Below the pieces are notes generated by a model that was given only the letters and a program-made list of their open reading frames with translations, was not told the origin of the DNA and searched no databases. 64,000 nt of DNA from an uncultured Collinsella sp. (lineage in GTDB: Bacteria > Actinomycetota > Coriobacteriia > Coriobacteriales > Coriobacteriaceae), in the NCBI GenBank assembly GCA_900542175.1, contig UQNC01000004.1, positions 22,430 through 86,429 on the forward strand. Direction: 5' to 3'. Of this stretch, positions 50,677 through 60,057 are shown piece after piece; positions within the stretch are counted from its first letter, which is position 1, and each line of letters begins with the position of its first letter. Made by a program: the position numbers and the translations under genes.

Positions 50677-51399
50677 TTGTCCGACATCCGATATAAACGC
50701 GTGCTTCTTAAGCTTTCCGGCGAAGCACTGATGGGCGACGGCCAATATGGCATCGACCCCAAGGTTACCGACCATCTTGCCAAGCAGGTCAAGGAGCTGC
50801 TCGCCGTTGGCCATGAGGTCGGCGTCGTTGTCGGCGGCGGCAATATTTTCCGTGGCATGGCCGGCGCTGCCGGTGGCATGGAGCGTGCTCAGGCCGACTA
50901 CATGGGCATGCTGGCAACCGTTATGAACGCGCTCGCCCTGCAGGATGCCTTCGAGCACAACGATGTTCCCTGCCGCGTGATGAGCGCTATCCAGATGAAC
51001 GAGATCTGCGAGCCCTATATTCGTCGCCGCGCTATCAACCATCTGTCCAAGGGCAACGTCGTCATCTTCGCTGCCGGTTCGGGCAATCCGTACTTTACGA
51101 CCGACACCGCCGCGGCTCTTCGTGCGTGCGAGATCGGCGCCGAGATTCTGATTAAAGCCACCAAGGTCGACGGCATCTACGACAAGGATCCCGTCAAGTG
51201 CGCCGATGCCGTCCGTTTTGACAAGATTACCTATCACGAGGTTCTCGTTCGCGGCCTGCAGGTTATGGATTCCACGGCTACGGCTCTGTGCCAGGATAAC
51301 CGTATGCCTATTTTGGTCCTCAACATCGATGGCGAGGACACCGTCAAGCGCGCGCTCGCGGGTGAGCCCGTCGGCACGCTCGTCTATCAGGAGGATTAA
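50677..51399 (+). CDS. pyrH: Uridylate kinase (UMP kinase)
   Basis: 240 residues from a TTG with AAAGGAGG upstream. Phosphorylates UMP to UDP. Visible are VLLKLSGEALMGD, VVGGGNIFRGMAGA, MGMLATVMNALALQDAFE, FAAGSGNPYFTTDTAAALRA and KATKVDGIYDKDP, the bacterial hexameric UMP kinase pattern. First gene of the pyrH-frr-uppS-cdsA-dxr-rseP-ispG-proS run. Confidence 0.96.
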   Translation: MSDIRYKRVLLKLSGEALMGDGQYGIDPKVTDHLAKQVKELLAVGHEVGVVVGGGNIFRGMAGAAGGMERAQADYMGMLATVMNALALQDAFEHNDVPCRVMSAIQMNEICEPYIRRRAINHLSKGNVVIFAAGSGNPYFTTDTAAALRACEIGAEILIKATKVDGIYDKDPVKCADAVRFDKITYHEVLVRGLQVMDSTATALCQDNRMPILVLNIDGEDTVKRALAGEPVGTLVYQED

Positions 51400-51401
51400 G
51401 C

Positions 51402-51938
51402 ATGGCAGAGAACATCACCGCCCATATGGACAAGTCGCTCGAGTCCCTCAAGCATAACTTCTCCAAGGTCCGTACCGGTCGCGCCAACGCCAACATTCTG
51501 TCCGACATCACCGTTGATTATTACGGTGTCCCCACGCCGGTCACGCAGGTTGCCGCCGTCAAGACCCCCGAGGCTCACATGCTGCTCATCGAGCCGTGGG
51601 ACAAGGCGCTCATCAACGCTATCGTCAAGGCCATCGGCGCTTCCGATCTGGGCATTACCCCCAACTCCGATGGCACCGTCGTTCGTCTGCCGTTCCCGGC
51701 CCCCACTGAGGAGCGCCGTCGCGAACTCGTCAAGGAGTGCCGCGAGTACGCCGAGCAGGCCAAGGTGTCTATCCGTAACATCCGTCGCGACTTCAACAAT
51801 AAGCTCGAGCGCGATGAGGAGCTCACCGAGGACGATGTCCGTCGTGAGCAGGCCAAGGTCCAGAAGCACACCGATGAGTATGTCGCCAAGGTCGAGGAGC
51901 TTCTGAAGGAAAAAGAAGCCGAGGTCATGGAGATCTAA
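51402..51938 (+). CDS. frr: Ribosome recycling factor
   Basis: 178 residues. Splits post-termination ribosomes with EF-G. The typical three-helix bundle has SLESLKHNFSKVRTGRANANIL, YYGVPTPVTQVA, EPWDKALINAIVKAI and LPFPAPTEERRRELVKE. It begins two bases after pyrH. Confidence 0.97.
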   Translation: MAENITAHMDKSLESLKHNFSKVRTGRANANILSDITVDYYGVPTPVTQVAAVKTPEAHMLLIEPWDKALINAIVKAIGASDLGITPNSDGTVVRLPFPAPTEERRRELVKECREYAEQAKVSIRNIRRDFNNKLERDEELTEDDVRREQAKVQKHTDEYVAKVEELLKEKEAEVMEI

Positions 51939-51939
51939 G

Positions 51940-52734
51940 GTGCAATACGACGAGCATAAACTGGTCGAGTACTTTGCCGACGCCCCTGCGGGCGTCGGTT
52001 TTTCCGACCTTGACCTCAATAACATTCCGCACCATATCTCGTGCATCATGGACGGCAACGGTCGTTGGGCCACGTCGCGCGGTCTTGCACGCACCGAGGG
52101 TCATAAGGCAGGTATCCTCTCGCTGCGCGAGATCATTACCGCCTGCGTGCGCCTGGGCGTCGACGTGCTTTCTGCCTATGCGTTTTCTACCGAAAACTGG
52201 AACCGTCCGCAGCATGAGGTCAACGTCTTGATGCATCTGTTTGCCAAGACGTTTATCGACGAGCTGCCGCTTCTGAAGCGCGAAAATGTGCGTGTTGTCT
52301 TTTTGGGCGACATTTCCGCGCTGCCCAAGAAGACCCGCGACGTTTTTGAACGCGGTCTTGCCGAGTGCGCCGATCACACCGGTATGACGCTGGCGCTTGC
52401 CGTCAACTACGGCGCGCGTGCCGAGATTACCCGCGCTGTCCGTCAGATTGCACTCGACGCTGCCGCCGGTAAGATCGATCCTGCCGCAATTGATGACGAC
52501 ATGGTGGCTTCCCACCTCTATACTGCCGGCCTTCCCGATCCTGAGCTTGTGATTCGCACCTCTGGTGAGCTGCGCCTTTCGAACTATCTGCTGTGGCAGG
52601 TGGCTTATTCCGAATTCTACGTCACCGATACCTATTGGCCCGTCTTTGATCGTTGGGGCCTTGTCGACGCCATTTTGGCCTATCAGGGCCGTGACCGTAG
52701 GTTTGGTGGACTGAGCAAGACCGAGGAGGCTTAA
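51940..52734 (+). CDS. uppS: Isoprenyl transferase (undecaprenyl diphosphate synthase)
   Basis: 264 residues from a GTG directly after frr. Condenses isopentenyl diphosphate units to the C55 carrier lipid for cell-wall synthesis. HHISCIMDGNGRWATSRG (catalytic Asp), EGHKAGILSLREII, YAFSTENWNRP and LVIRTSGELRLSNYLLWQVAYSEFY match the cis-prenyltransferase family. The N-terminal ~30 residues are an extension. The C-terminus RDRRFGG is conserved. Confidence 0.95.
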   Translation: MQYDEHKLVEYFADAPAGVGFSDLDLNNIPHHISCIMDGNGRWATSRGLARTEGHKAGILSLREIITACVRLGVDVLSAYAFSTENWNRPQHEVNVLMHLFAKTFIDELPLLKRENVRVVFLGDISALPKKTRDVFERGLAECADHTGMTLALAVNYGARAEITRAVRQIALDAAAGKIDPAAIDDDMVASHLYTAGLPDPELVIRTSGELRLSNYLLWQVAYSEFYVTDTYWPVFDRWGLVDAILAYQGRDRRFGGLSKTEEA

Positions 52735-52736
52735 TC

Positions 52737-53636
52737 GTGTCCGATCGTCCCAAGGCATCTGCTCCCAAGACGCCTGCGCGCAAAGCTGCCACTGCGGGAG
52801 CGCCTGCAGCGAAGAGCGGCACCGGTTCGTGGCTGGCGGGCTTTATTACCCGCGCCGCCGCCGGTATCGTCTACGCCGTTGTCTTTATCCTGTGCCTGGT
52901 TTTGGGTATCGTTCCCACGGCCATCTTTGTTTCCGTCATGAGCGGTCTGTGCTGCTATGAGTTTTTCCGTATGACAAGGCTCGATGGCAAGATGGCTAAC
53001 GAGCGCATGGGTATCGCTGCCGCCGTACTCTTTCCGCTGTCGGCGTTGGGCGATTCGATGTTGCTGAATGCCCTGCTTTTTGCCTTGATGCTCGCTGTGG
53101 GCATTTGGTATGTCTGGTCGCCGCGTACCCGCATCTCTGATGTGGCCGTGACGCTCATGGGTCCCATCTACACTGGCTTTATGCTGTCGGCTATCGTGCT
53201 GCTGCGCGATGCCGTGCCCGGTTTTGCCGGCGCCCTGCTTTCAGTGGGCGTTTGCGCGTCCCTTTGGGTCTCCGATTCGTTTGCCTACATCGTGGGCAGC
53301 CGTATCGGCAAGCACAAGATGGTTCCCAAGATCTCTCCCAAAAAGAGCTGGGAGGGGTTTGCCGGCGGCATCTTGGGCTCGGTTTTGATTTGGCTCATCC
53401 TGTGGGCGACGCACTTCTACAAGCTCAGCCTGCCCTATGCGCTGCTGTGCGGCGTGGTCGTGTCCATTCTGGGCGTTATCGGCGACCTTATCGAGTCGCG
53501 CATCAAGCGCGGTGTGGGCGTCAAAGATTCCGGCAACCTTATCCCGGGCCACGGCGGAATGCTCGATCGTAGCGATTCGCTTATCTTCGGCTGCATCACC
53601 GCGCAGCTGTTGCTGATGATCGGAGGCGTGCTGTAA
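52737..53636 (+). CDS. cdsA: Phosphatidate cytidylyltransferase
   Basis: 299 residues from a GTG. Makes CDP-diacylglycerol in the membrane. An N-terminal ~30-residue Ala/Pro/Lys-rich cytosolic segment is followed by about seven to eight helices. The CDP-alcohol signature is visible as SDSFAYIVGSRIGKHKM...SPKKSWEGFAGGILG and the later GDLIESRIKRGVGVKDSGNLIPGHGGMLDRSDS (residues ~255-285). Its stop overlaps the dxr ATG. Confidence 0.94.
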   Translation: MSDRPKASAPKTPARKAATAGAPAAKSGTGSWLAGFITRAAAGIVYAVVFILCLVLGIVPTAIFVSVMSGLCCYEFFRMTRLDGKMANERMGIAAAVLFPLSALGDSMLLNALLFALMLAVGIWYVWSPRTRISDVAVTLMGPIYTGFMLSAIVLLRDAVPGFAGALLSVGVCASLWVSDSFAYIVGSRIGKHKMVPKISPKKSWEGFAGGILGSVLIWLILWATHFYKLSLPYALLCGVVVSILGVIGDLIESRIKRGVGVKDSGNLIPGHGGMLDRSDSLIFGCITAQLLLMIGGVL

Positions 53637-54823
53637 TGTCCTTCCAGACGACGTATGGCTCCGATGGACGTCTCCGCGTTGCCATCCTGGGCTGTACAGG
53701 CTCTATCGGCACCCAGGCGCTCGATGTGTGCCGCCAGCATGCCGATCGCCTGCAGGTGACGGCGCTGTCCGTTAACTCCAGTACCTCTGAGCTCGTTGCC
53801 ACTGCCCGTGAGTTCTCGGTTCCGGCGGTTGCCGTGGCCGATGCCGCTCATGGCGATGACGCCGTGCTGCAGGAGTTGCCCGAGGGAACGAAGCTCGGCG
53901 TTGGCGCGCAGGCGGTTTGCGAGCTCGCGCGTCGCGACGATGTCGACTGCGTGCTCGTCGCTATTGTGGGCGCCGCCGGTCTCGAGGCGAGCCATGCGGC
54001 CTTGACCTCGAATAAGCGCCTTGCCCTTGCCAACAAGGAGTCCCTCGTCGTCGGTGGCGACTTGCTTATGCCGTTGGCACAACCGGGCCAGCTTATTCCG
54101 GTCGACTCTGAGCATTCCGCCATCTACCAGTGCTATCTGGGGGAGAACCCGCGCGAGGCCCACTGCATTTGGCTCACCTGCTCGGGCGGTCCGTTCTTTG
54201 GCCGCACGCGCGACGAGCTCGATCGCGTGACGCGTGCCGATGCCCTCGCGCATCCCACGTGGGCCATGGGTGCCAAGATCACCATTGACTCCGCCACCCT
54301 CATGAACAAGGGCCTGGAGCGCATTGAGGCCATGCATCTGTTTAACTGCGACCTCGATTTCATTAACGTGGTCGTGCAGCGTCAGTCCAAGATTCACTCT
54401 ATGGTCGAGTTCGCCGACGGCTCCGTGATGGCGCATCTCGGTGCATCCGACATGCGTATTCCCATCCAGTTCGCGTTCTCGTATCCCGAGCGTTGGGATA
54501 CCCCGGCGCCTCGTATCGATTTCCGCGAGCTGGGGCAGCTCACGTTTGATGCTGCCGACATGGATACCTTCCGCTGTCTGGCACTGGCCGAGCGTGCCGG
54601 CAAGACGGGCGGCACCATGCCGTGCGTGCTCAATGCCGCCAACGAGGTTGCCGTCGATGCCTTCCTGCACGATGGCTGCAGCTTTACCGATATCGATCGC
54701 ATTGTGGAATCCTGCATGGACGCCCACGATATGCAGGCGGTCGATTCGTTTGAGCAGCTTCGCGACATCGATGCGTGGGCGCGTGAAAAGGCTGCGCAGG
54801 TGCTCGCCGCAACCCGTTCCTAA
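53636..54823 (+). CDS. dxr: 1-deoxy-D-xylulose-5-phosphate reductoisomerase
   Basis: 395 residues. Second step of the MEP isoprenoid route, NADPH-dependent. AILGCTGSIGTQALDV is the nucleotide-binding loop; KRLALANKESLVVGGD, IPVDSEHSAIYQCYLGE, and TCSGGPFFGRTRDEL hold metal and substrate ligands; KITIDSATLMNKGLERIEAMHLF follows. Together with ispG and uppS it ties this operon to isoprenoid and carrier-lipid synthesis. The ATG overlaps the cdsA stop by one base. Confidence 0.96.
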   Translation: MSFQTTYGSDGRLRVAILGCTGSIGTQALDVCRQHADRLQVTALSVNSSTSELVATAREFSVPAVAVADAAHGDDAVLQELPEGTKLGVGAQAVCELARRDDVDCVLVAIVGAAGLEASHAALTSNKRLALANKESLVVGGDLLMPLAQPGQLIPVDSEHSAIYQCYLGENPREAHCIWLTCSGGPFFGRTRDELDRVTRADALAHPTWAMGAKITIDSATLMNKGLERIEAMHLFNCDLDFINVVVQRQSKIHSMVEFADGSVMAHLGASDMRIPIQFAFSYPERWDTPAPRIDFRELGQLTFDAADMDTFRCLALAERAGKTGGTMPCVLNAANEVAVDAFLHDGCSFTDIDRIVESCMDAHDMQAVDSFEQLRDIDAWAREKAAQVLAATRS

Positions 54824-54848
54824 CCCATAAGGATTGCTTTTTCGTTTT

Positions 54849-56210
54849 ATGGATACTGTTCTGAGCGTTCTCTCATCGGTCTTTTGGGGCCTGCTGGTGC
54901 TTTCCGTCCTCGTGTTTTTGCACGAGGGCGGCCACTTTTTGGCGGCGCGTGCCTGCGGCGTCCGTGTGACCGAGTTCTTTTTGGGTCTGCCGTGCCGCTT
55001 TGACATCCATTACACGTCGCGTCGCATTGGAACCAAGTTTGGCGTGACCCCGCTGCTGCTGGGTGGCTACGCTGCCATCTGCGGTATGGATCCGACCGAT
55101 GTTTCGTGCGCCGATCGCGTGCTCGCGGCTATCTATCGTCATGGTCGCGTGACCGTGGCCGACCTTGCTGTCGAGCTCGAGCTTTCCGAGGAGGTTGTGC
55201 TCGAGGCATGCGCCCTTTTGCTGGGCTGGGGCTCCATCGCGCCCTGGTATGAGGAAGGGGAGAAGCCCTCGCCGAGCTACTATCCCACCAAATATCAGAC
55301 GTTGCCGCGAGACACGGCAGGCTATACCACCTTTGATGGTCGCCGTTTCGATCACGAACATGCGACTGCCGAGGGCGATGTGTGGGAGCTGCCGTTCGGC
55401 GAGGCCGAGCTCCTTGCGCAAGAGCGCTCGCACACCTATTTGGGCCAGGGCTTTGTCAAGCGTGCCTTTATGCTGCTTGCGGGCATTATCGTCAATATCC
55501 TGACGGGTTTTTTGCTCCTTATGAGCATCTATTCCATCGCAGGTGTCACCGTGCCGGTGGATACCAATGTGATTGGCCAGGTTGACGAAGGCTCGATTGC
55601 CGCCTCGGCGGGAATCGAGGGCGGCGACGCGATTCTTTCGGTCGACGGAGTATCGTGCTCTACCTGGATGGACGTTTACGATGCCATCGGCAAGGCTGCC
55701 GGTAAGGACGATATCGCCATTGAGTACGAGCGTGACGGCAAGCAGCATTCGACCACGGTTGCGCTCAAAGAGGACGATCGCCTAGGTGTGTATGCCTCTA
55801 CGCAGGTGGTCCGTTTAGACCCCATCACGTCGGCTCGCCTGTCGTTCTCCTATGTTGTGCAGACAGCGGAGGGCGTGATGCGCCTGCTCCAGCCGCAGCA
55901 TACGATGGAGATTCTCGATCAGTCCTCTTCGATCGTGGGTATTAGCGTTATGTCCTCACAGGCTGCTGCTGCCGGCCCTGCCACGTTCCTTTCGTTTGCC
56001 GCCCTCATTTCATTCTCGCTTGGCTTTATGAACCTGCTGCCCATCCCGCCACTCGATGGCGGCAAGCTAGTCATCGAGATCATTCAGAAGATTGCGGGCC
56101 GCGAGCTTCCGCTCAAGGTCCAGACGATTGTGAGCTATGTGGGCATCGCGCTCTTTGCGCTGCTGTTTGTCTATATGCTTCGTTCCGACATCCTTCGATT
56201 TATTCTGTAG
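54849..56210 (+). CDS. rseP: Site-2 protease (RseP-type) with an inserted winged-helix-like segment
   Basis: 453 residues. An intramembrane zinc metalloprotease. HEGGH (residues 25-29) in the first helix and PIPPLDGGK near residue 405 are the metal-site motifs. The middle has a PDZ domain (GSIAASAGIEGGDAILSVDGV). Unusually, between GGYAAICGMDP (~72-82) and the second membrane helix (~205) there is a ~120-residue cytosolic insertion; its first half (DRVLAAIYRHGRVTVADLAVELELS) looks like a winged helix. The ATG at 54849 is chosen, with AAGGA 15 bases upstream; TTG 54834 is too close to that site. Substrate unknown. Confidence 0.9.
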   Translation: MDTVLSVLSSVFWGLLVLSVLVFLHEGGHFLAARACGVRVTEFFLGLPCRFDIHYTSRRIGTKFGVTPLLLGGYAAICGMDPTDVSCADRVLAAIYRHGRVTVADLAVELELSEEVVLEACALLLGWGSIAPWYEEGEKPSPSYYPTKYQTLPRDTAGYTTFDGRRFDHEHATAEGDVWELPFGEAELLAQERSHTYLGQGFVKRAFMLLAGIIVNILTGFLLLMSIYSIAGVTVPVDTNVIGQVDEGSIAASAGIEGGDAILSVDGVSCSTWMDVYDAIGKAAGKDDIAIEYERDGKQHSTTVALKEDDRLGVYASTQVVRLDPITSARLSFSYVVQTAEGVMRLLQPQHTMEILDQSSSIVGISVMSSQAAAAGPATFLSFAALISFSLGFMNLLPIPPLDGGKLVIEIIQKIAGRELPLKVQTIVSYVGIALFALLFVYMLRSDILRFIL

Positions 56211-56223
56211 GGGAGTGTTTGGA

Positions 56224-57306
56224 TTGTCTTTATCCCATCCTTTGCCTCGCGAGCTGACGCGCCCCGTGCATGTGGGCGGCGTGCAGATCGGTGGCGGCGT
56301 GCCGGTGGTGGTCCAATCTATGACCTGCACCGATACCGCTGATGCCCAGGCAACGCTTGCGCAAGTGTGCGCGTTGGCGCAGGCTGGCTGCGATATCGTG
56401 CGCGTGAGCGTGCCCTCCGAGGCCGCGCTTGAGGGCTTCCGCACCATCTGTGCCGAGTCTCCGGTGCCGATTGTCGCCGATATCCACTTTAACCATAAGC
56501 TCGCCATTGGTGCCGTTGAGGCCGGTGCCGCCAAGCTGCGCATCAATCCCGGCAATATCGGCGATTGGGCCAAGGTTGACGCGGTGATCGATGCTGCGGG
56601 TGCCTCGGGCTGTGCGATTCGCATTGGCGTGAACGCGGGCTCGCTTGAGCAAGATATTGCCGAGCGCGACGACCTCACGCAGCCCGAAAAGCTCGTGATG
56701 TCGAGCGAGCGCTTCGTCAAGCACTTTGAGGATCGCGGCTTTACGAACATTGTGCTTTCGGCCAAGGCCCATAGCGTGCAAACGACGCTCGATGCCTATC
56801 GAGCCCTGTCACGTGAGATTCCCCACGTTCCGCTTCACCTGGGCGTGACGGAGGCGGGGACCAAGCTTCAGGGCACCATCAAGAGCTCTGTAGGCTTGGG
56901 TATCTTGCTTTCCGAAGGCATCGGCGACACCATGCGTGTGTCGCTCACGGCCGATCCGGTTGAGGAGCCGCCGGTCGCCTGGGGAATTCTACAGTCGCTG
57001 GGCCTGCGTCGCCGTGGTCCCGAGATTGTCTCGTGCCCCACGTGCGCCCGCTGCCAGGTTAACCTCATTCCCATCGCCGAGGAGGTCACCGAGCGGCTTA
57101 AGAACTATTCCGCGCCGCTTTCGATTGCCGTCATGGGATGTGCCGTTAATGGCCCCGGTGAGGCTTCTGATGCCGACCTAGGCGTTGCTTGCGGACGTGG
57201 TCAGGCCTTGCTCTTTTCGCATGGCCAGATCATTGGTAAAGTAGCTGAGGACCAAATTGTCGACGCGCTTATGGCAGAGGTCGACAAGCTTATTGAGGAG
57301 AAATAA
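56224..57306 (+). CDS. ispG: 4-hydroxy-3-methylbut-2-en-1-yl diphosphate synthase
   Basis: 360 residues from a TTG at 56224 with GGGGAG upstream. A 4Fe-4S enzyme reducing MEcPP to HMBPP. VQSMTCTDTADAQATLAQV, VADIHFNHKLAI, LRINPGNIG, ISCPTCAR-type SCPTCARC and MGCAVNGPGEASDADLG carry the three cysteine ligands and the catalytic glutamate. The usual short bacterial form, without a plant-type insert. It follows rseP after 13 bases and precedes proS directly. Confidence 0.95.
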   Translation: MSLSHPLPRELTRPVHVGGVQIGGGVPVVVQSMTCTDTADAQATLAQVCALAQAGCDIVRVSVPSEAALEGFRTICAESPVPIVADIHFNHKLAIGAVEAGAAKLRINPGNIGDWAKVDAVIDAAGASGCAIRIGVNAGSLEQDIAERDDLTQPEKLVMSSERFVKHFEDRGFTNIVLSAKAHSVQTTLDAYRALSREIPHVPLHLGVTEAGTKLQGTIKSSVGLGILLSEGIGDTMRVSLTADPVEEPPVAWGILQSLGLRRRGPEIVSCPTCARCQVNLIPIAEEVTERLKNYSAPLSIAVMGCAVNGPGEASDADLGVACGRGQALLFSHGQIIGKVAEDQIVDALMAEVDKLIEEK

Positions 57307-59028
57307 ATGACCCGAGCAATGTATATGTCTAAGCTCTATGCGCCGACGCTTAAAGAGGATCCGGCGGACGCTGAGCTCGCCAGCCACCGCCTGCTGCTCC
57401 GTGCCGGCATGATCCGCAAGGAGGCCGCCGGTCTGTATTCCTACCTGCCGCTCGCATGGCGCTCGATTCGCAAGATTGAGAACATCGTGCGCGACGAGAT
57501 GGACGCCGCTGGCGCCCAGGAGCTTATGATGCCTATCATGGTCGATGCCGAGTTGTGGCGTGAGTCCGGCCGTATCGATGCCTATGGCAAGGAGCTTGTG
57601 CGCTTTGACGACCGTCATGGTCGCGAGTTCGTGCTGGGCCCCACGCACGAGGAGACCGTCACGGCCCTGGTGCGCAACGAGCTGCGCTCCTATAAGCAGC
57701 TGCCAGTGAATCTCTATCACATCCAGGATAAGTTCCGCGACGAGTTCCGTCCCCGTTTTGGCCTGATGCGCGGTCGCGAGTTCATCATGAAGGATGCCTA
57801 CAGCTTCTCCGCCACGCAGGAGAGCTTGCAGGAGGAGTATGACAAGATGAAGCAGGCCTACGCTAACATTTGCGAGCGCTGCTACATCAAGGCCTTGCCC
57901 GTCGTTGCCGACTCCGGCGAGATCGGTGGCGATACCTCCGTCGAGTACATGGCTTTGGCCGACGCCGGCGAGGCTTCTCTCGTCTATTGCGATGACTGCG
58001 GTTTTGCCGCCGATGATGAGGCTGCAAGCACCAAGGTCGTCGTGACTGAGGGTCCCGGTGACGGTACGCTTACCAAGGTCGAGACTCCGGGCATGGGCAC
58101 CATTGAGGCCGTTGCTAAGTTCTTTGGGTTCCCCGAGAACGGCACGCGCAAGTCCCTGGCGCTCATCGATGCCGAGGGCAAGCCCGTCGTGGCCATCGTC
58201 CCGGGCGATCATGAGCTCAACGACTGCAAGGCCGAGCATGTCTTTGGCAAGGGTTATCGCATGATGACGGACGAGGAGCTTCAGACCTACGGTCTGCACA
58301 AGGGCTTTATCGGACCGGTTAACTTGCCCGAGGGCATCCGTCTGGTGTGCGACGAGAGCCTGCGCGAGTCCAAGCAGTGGGCCTGCGGTGCCAACGAGGT
58401 CGATTATCACTTTACCGGTGCCTGCCCCGAGCGCGACTTTACCGTCGATGAGTGGGCAGATCTGGTCACCGTCGTTGCCGGCGATCCCTGCCCGCACTGC
58501 GGCAAGCCGCTCTCTGCTGCTCGCGGCATCGAGGTCTCGCAGGTCTTCCAGCTGGGTACTAAGTATTCCGAGGCCATGGGCGCCACCTTTATGGACGAGG
58601 ACGGCAAGGAGAAGCCGCTTATCATGGGTTGCTACGGCGTGGGCGTGTCCCGCTCGCTTGCTGCCGTCGTGGAGCAGCACAACGACGAGCACGGTATCGT
58701 CTGGCCGGTTTCCGTTGCCCCGTACGAGGTCGCTGTGATTCCGCTCGATCCCAAGAAGGAGGAGTGCGCAACCGTCTGCGACCAAATCGTCGAGGGCTTG
58801 TGCGCCGAGGGTATCGAGGTCGTCGTCGACGACCGTGACGAGCGTCCCGGCTTTAAGTTTGCCGATAACGACCTTATGGGATTCCCGTATCAGGTGGTGC
58901 TTGGCAAGCGTGGCCTTAAGAATGGCACCGTTGAGCTCAAGGACCGTGCCACGGGCGAGCGCGAGGACGTGGCGATTGACGAGGTCGTCGCCAAGGTTGC
59001 CGAGCTTGTTAAGGCGGCCCGCCGTTAA
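57307..59028 (+). CDS. proS: Proline-tRNA ligase
   Basis: 573 residues, the long bacterial type. LLLRAGMIRKEAAGLYSYLPLAWR, GPTHEETVTALV and FRPRFGLMRGREFIMKDAYSF (class II motifs 1-2) are followed by the YbaK-like editing insertion (residues ~230-390) with FFGFPENGTRKSLALI, then GCYGVGVSRSLAAVVEQ (motif 3) and the anticodon domain. The presence of the editing domain suggests correction of alanyl-tRNA(Pro). ATG immediately after the ispG stop. Last gene of the operon. Confidence 0.96.
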   Translation: MTRAMYMSKLYAPTLKEDPADAELASHRLLLRAGMIRKEAAGLYSYLPLAWRSIRKIENIVRDEMDAAGAQELMMPIMVDAELWRESGRIDAYGKELVRFDDRHGREFVLGPTHEETVTALVRNELRSYKQLPVNLYHIQDKFRDEFRPRFGLMRGREFIMKDAYSFSATQESLQEEYDKMKQAYANICERCYIKALPVVADSGEIGGDTSVEYMALADAGEASLVYCDDCGFAADDEAASTKVVVTEGPGDGTLTKVETPGMGTIEAVAKFFGFPENGTRKSLALIDAEGKPVVAIVPGDHELNDCKAEHVFGKGYRMMTDEELQTYGLHKGFIGPVNLPEGIRLVCDESLRESKQWACGANEVDYHFTGACPERDFTVDEWADLVTVVAGDPCPHCGKPLSAARGIEVSQVFQLGTKYSEAMGATFMDEDGKEKPLIMGCYGVGVSRSLAAVVEQHNDEHGIVWPVSVAPYEVAVIPLDPKKEECATVCDQIVEGLCAEGIEVVVDDRDERPGFKFADNDLMGFPYQVVLGKRGLKNGTVELKDRATGEREDVAIDEVVAKVAELVKAARR

Positions 59029-59059
59029 TCGACGTTTCTGCTATTAGATGTAATTGCGG

Positions 59060-59107
59060 GACTGCTCCGTATCTCTCTTAGGAAGAGATGCGGAGCAGTC
59101 TATTTTG
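59060..59107 (+). terminator. Terminator after proS
   Basis: GACTGCTCCG(t)ATCTCT / AGAGAT(g)CGGAGCAGTC, a long stem followed by TATTTTG. Confidence 0.85.
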
Positions 59108-59135
59108 TTGCGTGAATAAACTCGATGGGTAAAGG

Positions 59136-59169
59136 AAAACCCCACAGCCCATATGAGCTGCGGGGTTTT
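59136..59169 (-). terminator. Terminator of the APH-like kinase gene
   Basis: AAAACCCC(a)CAGC / GCTG(c)GGGGTTTT; with A and T runs on both sides it works in both directions. It lies 36 bases after the minus-strand stop at 59205. Confidence 0.8.
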
Positions 59170-59204
59170 CTTGTGCCTCCGATGCGAAATAAATCGCTCA
59201 GATA

Positions 59205-59969
59205 TTACTGATAATCGACGACGTCGATCCAGTTCTTCAGGAACTCATCGTTCACGTTGCGCTTACGAGCGAGCTCGGAAGCGGCGACGATGCTCGTCCA
59301 CTGACGCACGACCTGCATGGGCATGTCGGCGCGGTCGCAGTAGAGCTCCAGGTAGGCCTCAGCCTGATCCTTGCTGTTGAGGGCGAAGAGCAGGTAGGTG
59401 GTGGCAACGTCGGCAGCAGGGGAGCCCTGGGTGGCGTGTGCCCAGTCGCACACATAGAGCTGGCCGTCGTCGCCGACGATGACGTTGGAGGGGTTGAAGT
59501 CGCCGTGGCAGACCTTGAACTCCTTGGTCATGCCGTCCAGACGCTCCTGAAGGTTGTAGCGCGTGGTGGCATTGAGCTGATCAAGGCTGTCGATCATGCG
59601 GGCGAACTTGTCGCGCTGACGGTTGAGCAGCGGGGAGGTGTAGCCGTGGATCTCGATTTGGAGGTCGACGAACATCTCGAGGTACTCACCAAAGCGCTGG
59701 GGCTCGGCAGTCATCTTCTCGGCAAGGGTGGTGCCCGGAACCTTCTCGGTCACGAGCGCCCAGCCGTTGGCGTTCTCGAGCTGGGAAACCTCGAGAGCCT
59801 TGGGGCTGCGGATGCCGCACTCATTGATGCGGGCAAGATTCAAAGCCTCGTTGAACACGTCGGAGACAGGCTTGGTCTCGTTAAAAACCTTGACGATCTT
59901 GTCGCCCAGGTCGTAAACGACCTTGTTGCCACGGCGGACGAGCTCGGTCTTGGAATCGGGTAGCAGCAT
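59205..59969 (-). CDS. APH/TIGR02172-family small-molecule kinase
   Basis: 254 residues. An aminoglycoside-phosphotransferase-fold protein: an N-terminal lobe with GNKVVYDLGDKIVKVFNE (ATP-side lysine), ALVTEKVPGTTLAEKM hinge, catalytic loop CHGDFNPSNVIV (Asp and Asn), and metal motif VCDWAHA. This layout matches the TIGR02172 group, small kinases of unknown substrate; nothing points to antibiotic resistance. It is transcribed toward proS and separated from adhE by a hairpin. ATG 59969 follows GGATGC. Confidence 0.82.
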   Translation of the reverse strand: MLLPDSKTELVRRGNKVVYDLGDKIVKVFNETKPVSDVFNEALNLARINECGIRSPKALEVSQLENANGWALVTEKVPGTTLAEKMTAEPQRFGEYLEMFVDLQIEIHGYTSPLLNRQRDKFARMIDSLDQLNATTRYNLQERLDGMTKEFKVCHGDFNPSNVIVGDDGQLYVCDWAHATQGSPAADVATTYLLFALNSKDQAEAYLELYCDRADMPMQVVRQWTSIVAASELARKRNVNDEFLKNWIDVVDYQ

Positions 59970-60001
59970 GGTTGCATCCTTTCAACGATGCGATAGAAGC
60001 G

Positions 60002-60040
60002 ACGGCGGGGGTGTGTGAAACACCCGTGCACCCCCGCCGT
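60002..60040 (-). terminator. Hairpin between adhE and the kinase gene
   Basis: ACGGCGGGGGTG / CACCCCCGCCGT with a 15-base loop that itself can pair. The minus strand has no U-run after it, so termination of adhE is likely but partial. Confidence 0.6.
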
Positions 60041-60057
60041 TAAAAACCGTGCTAAAA

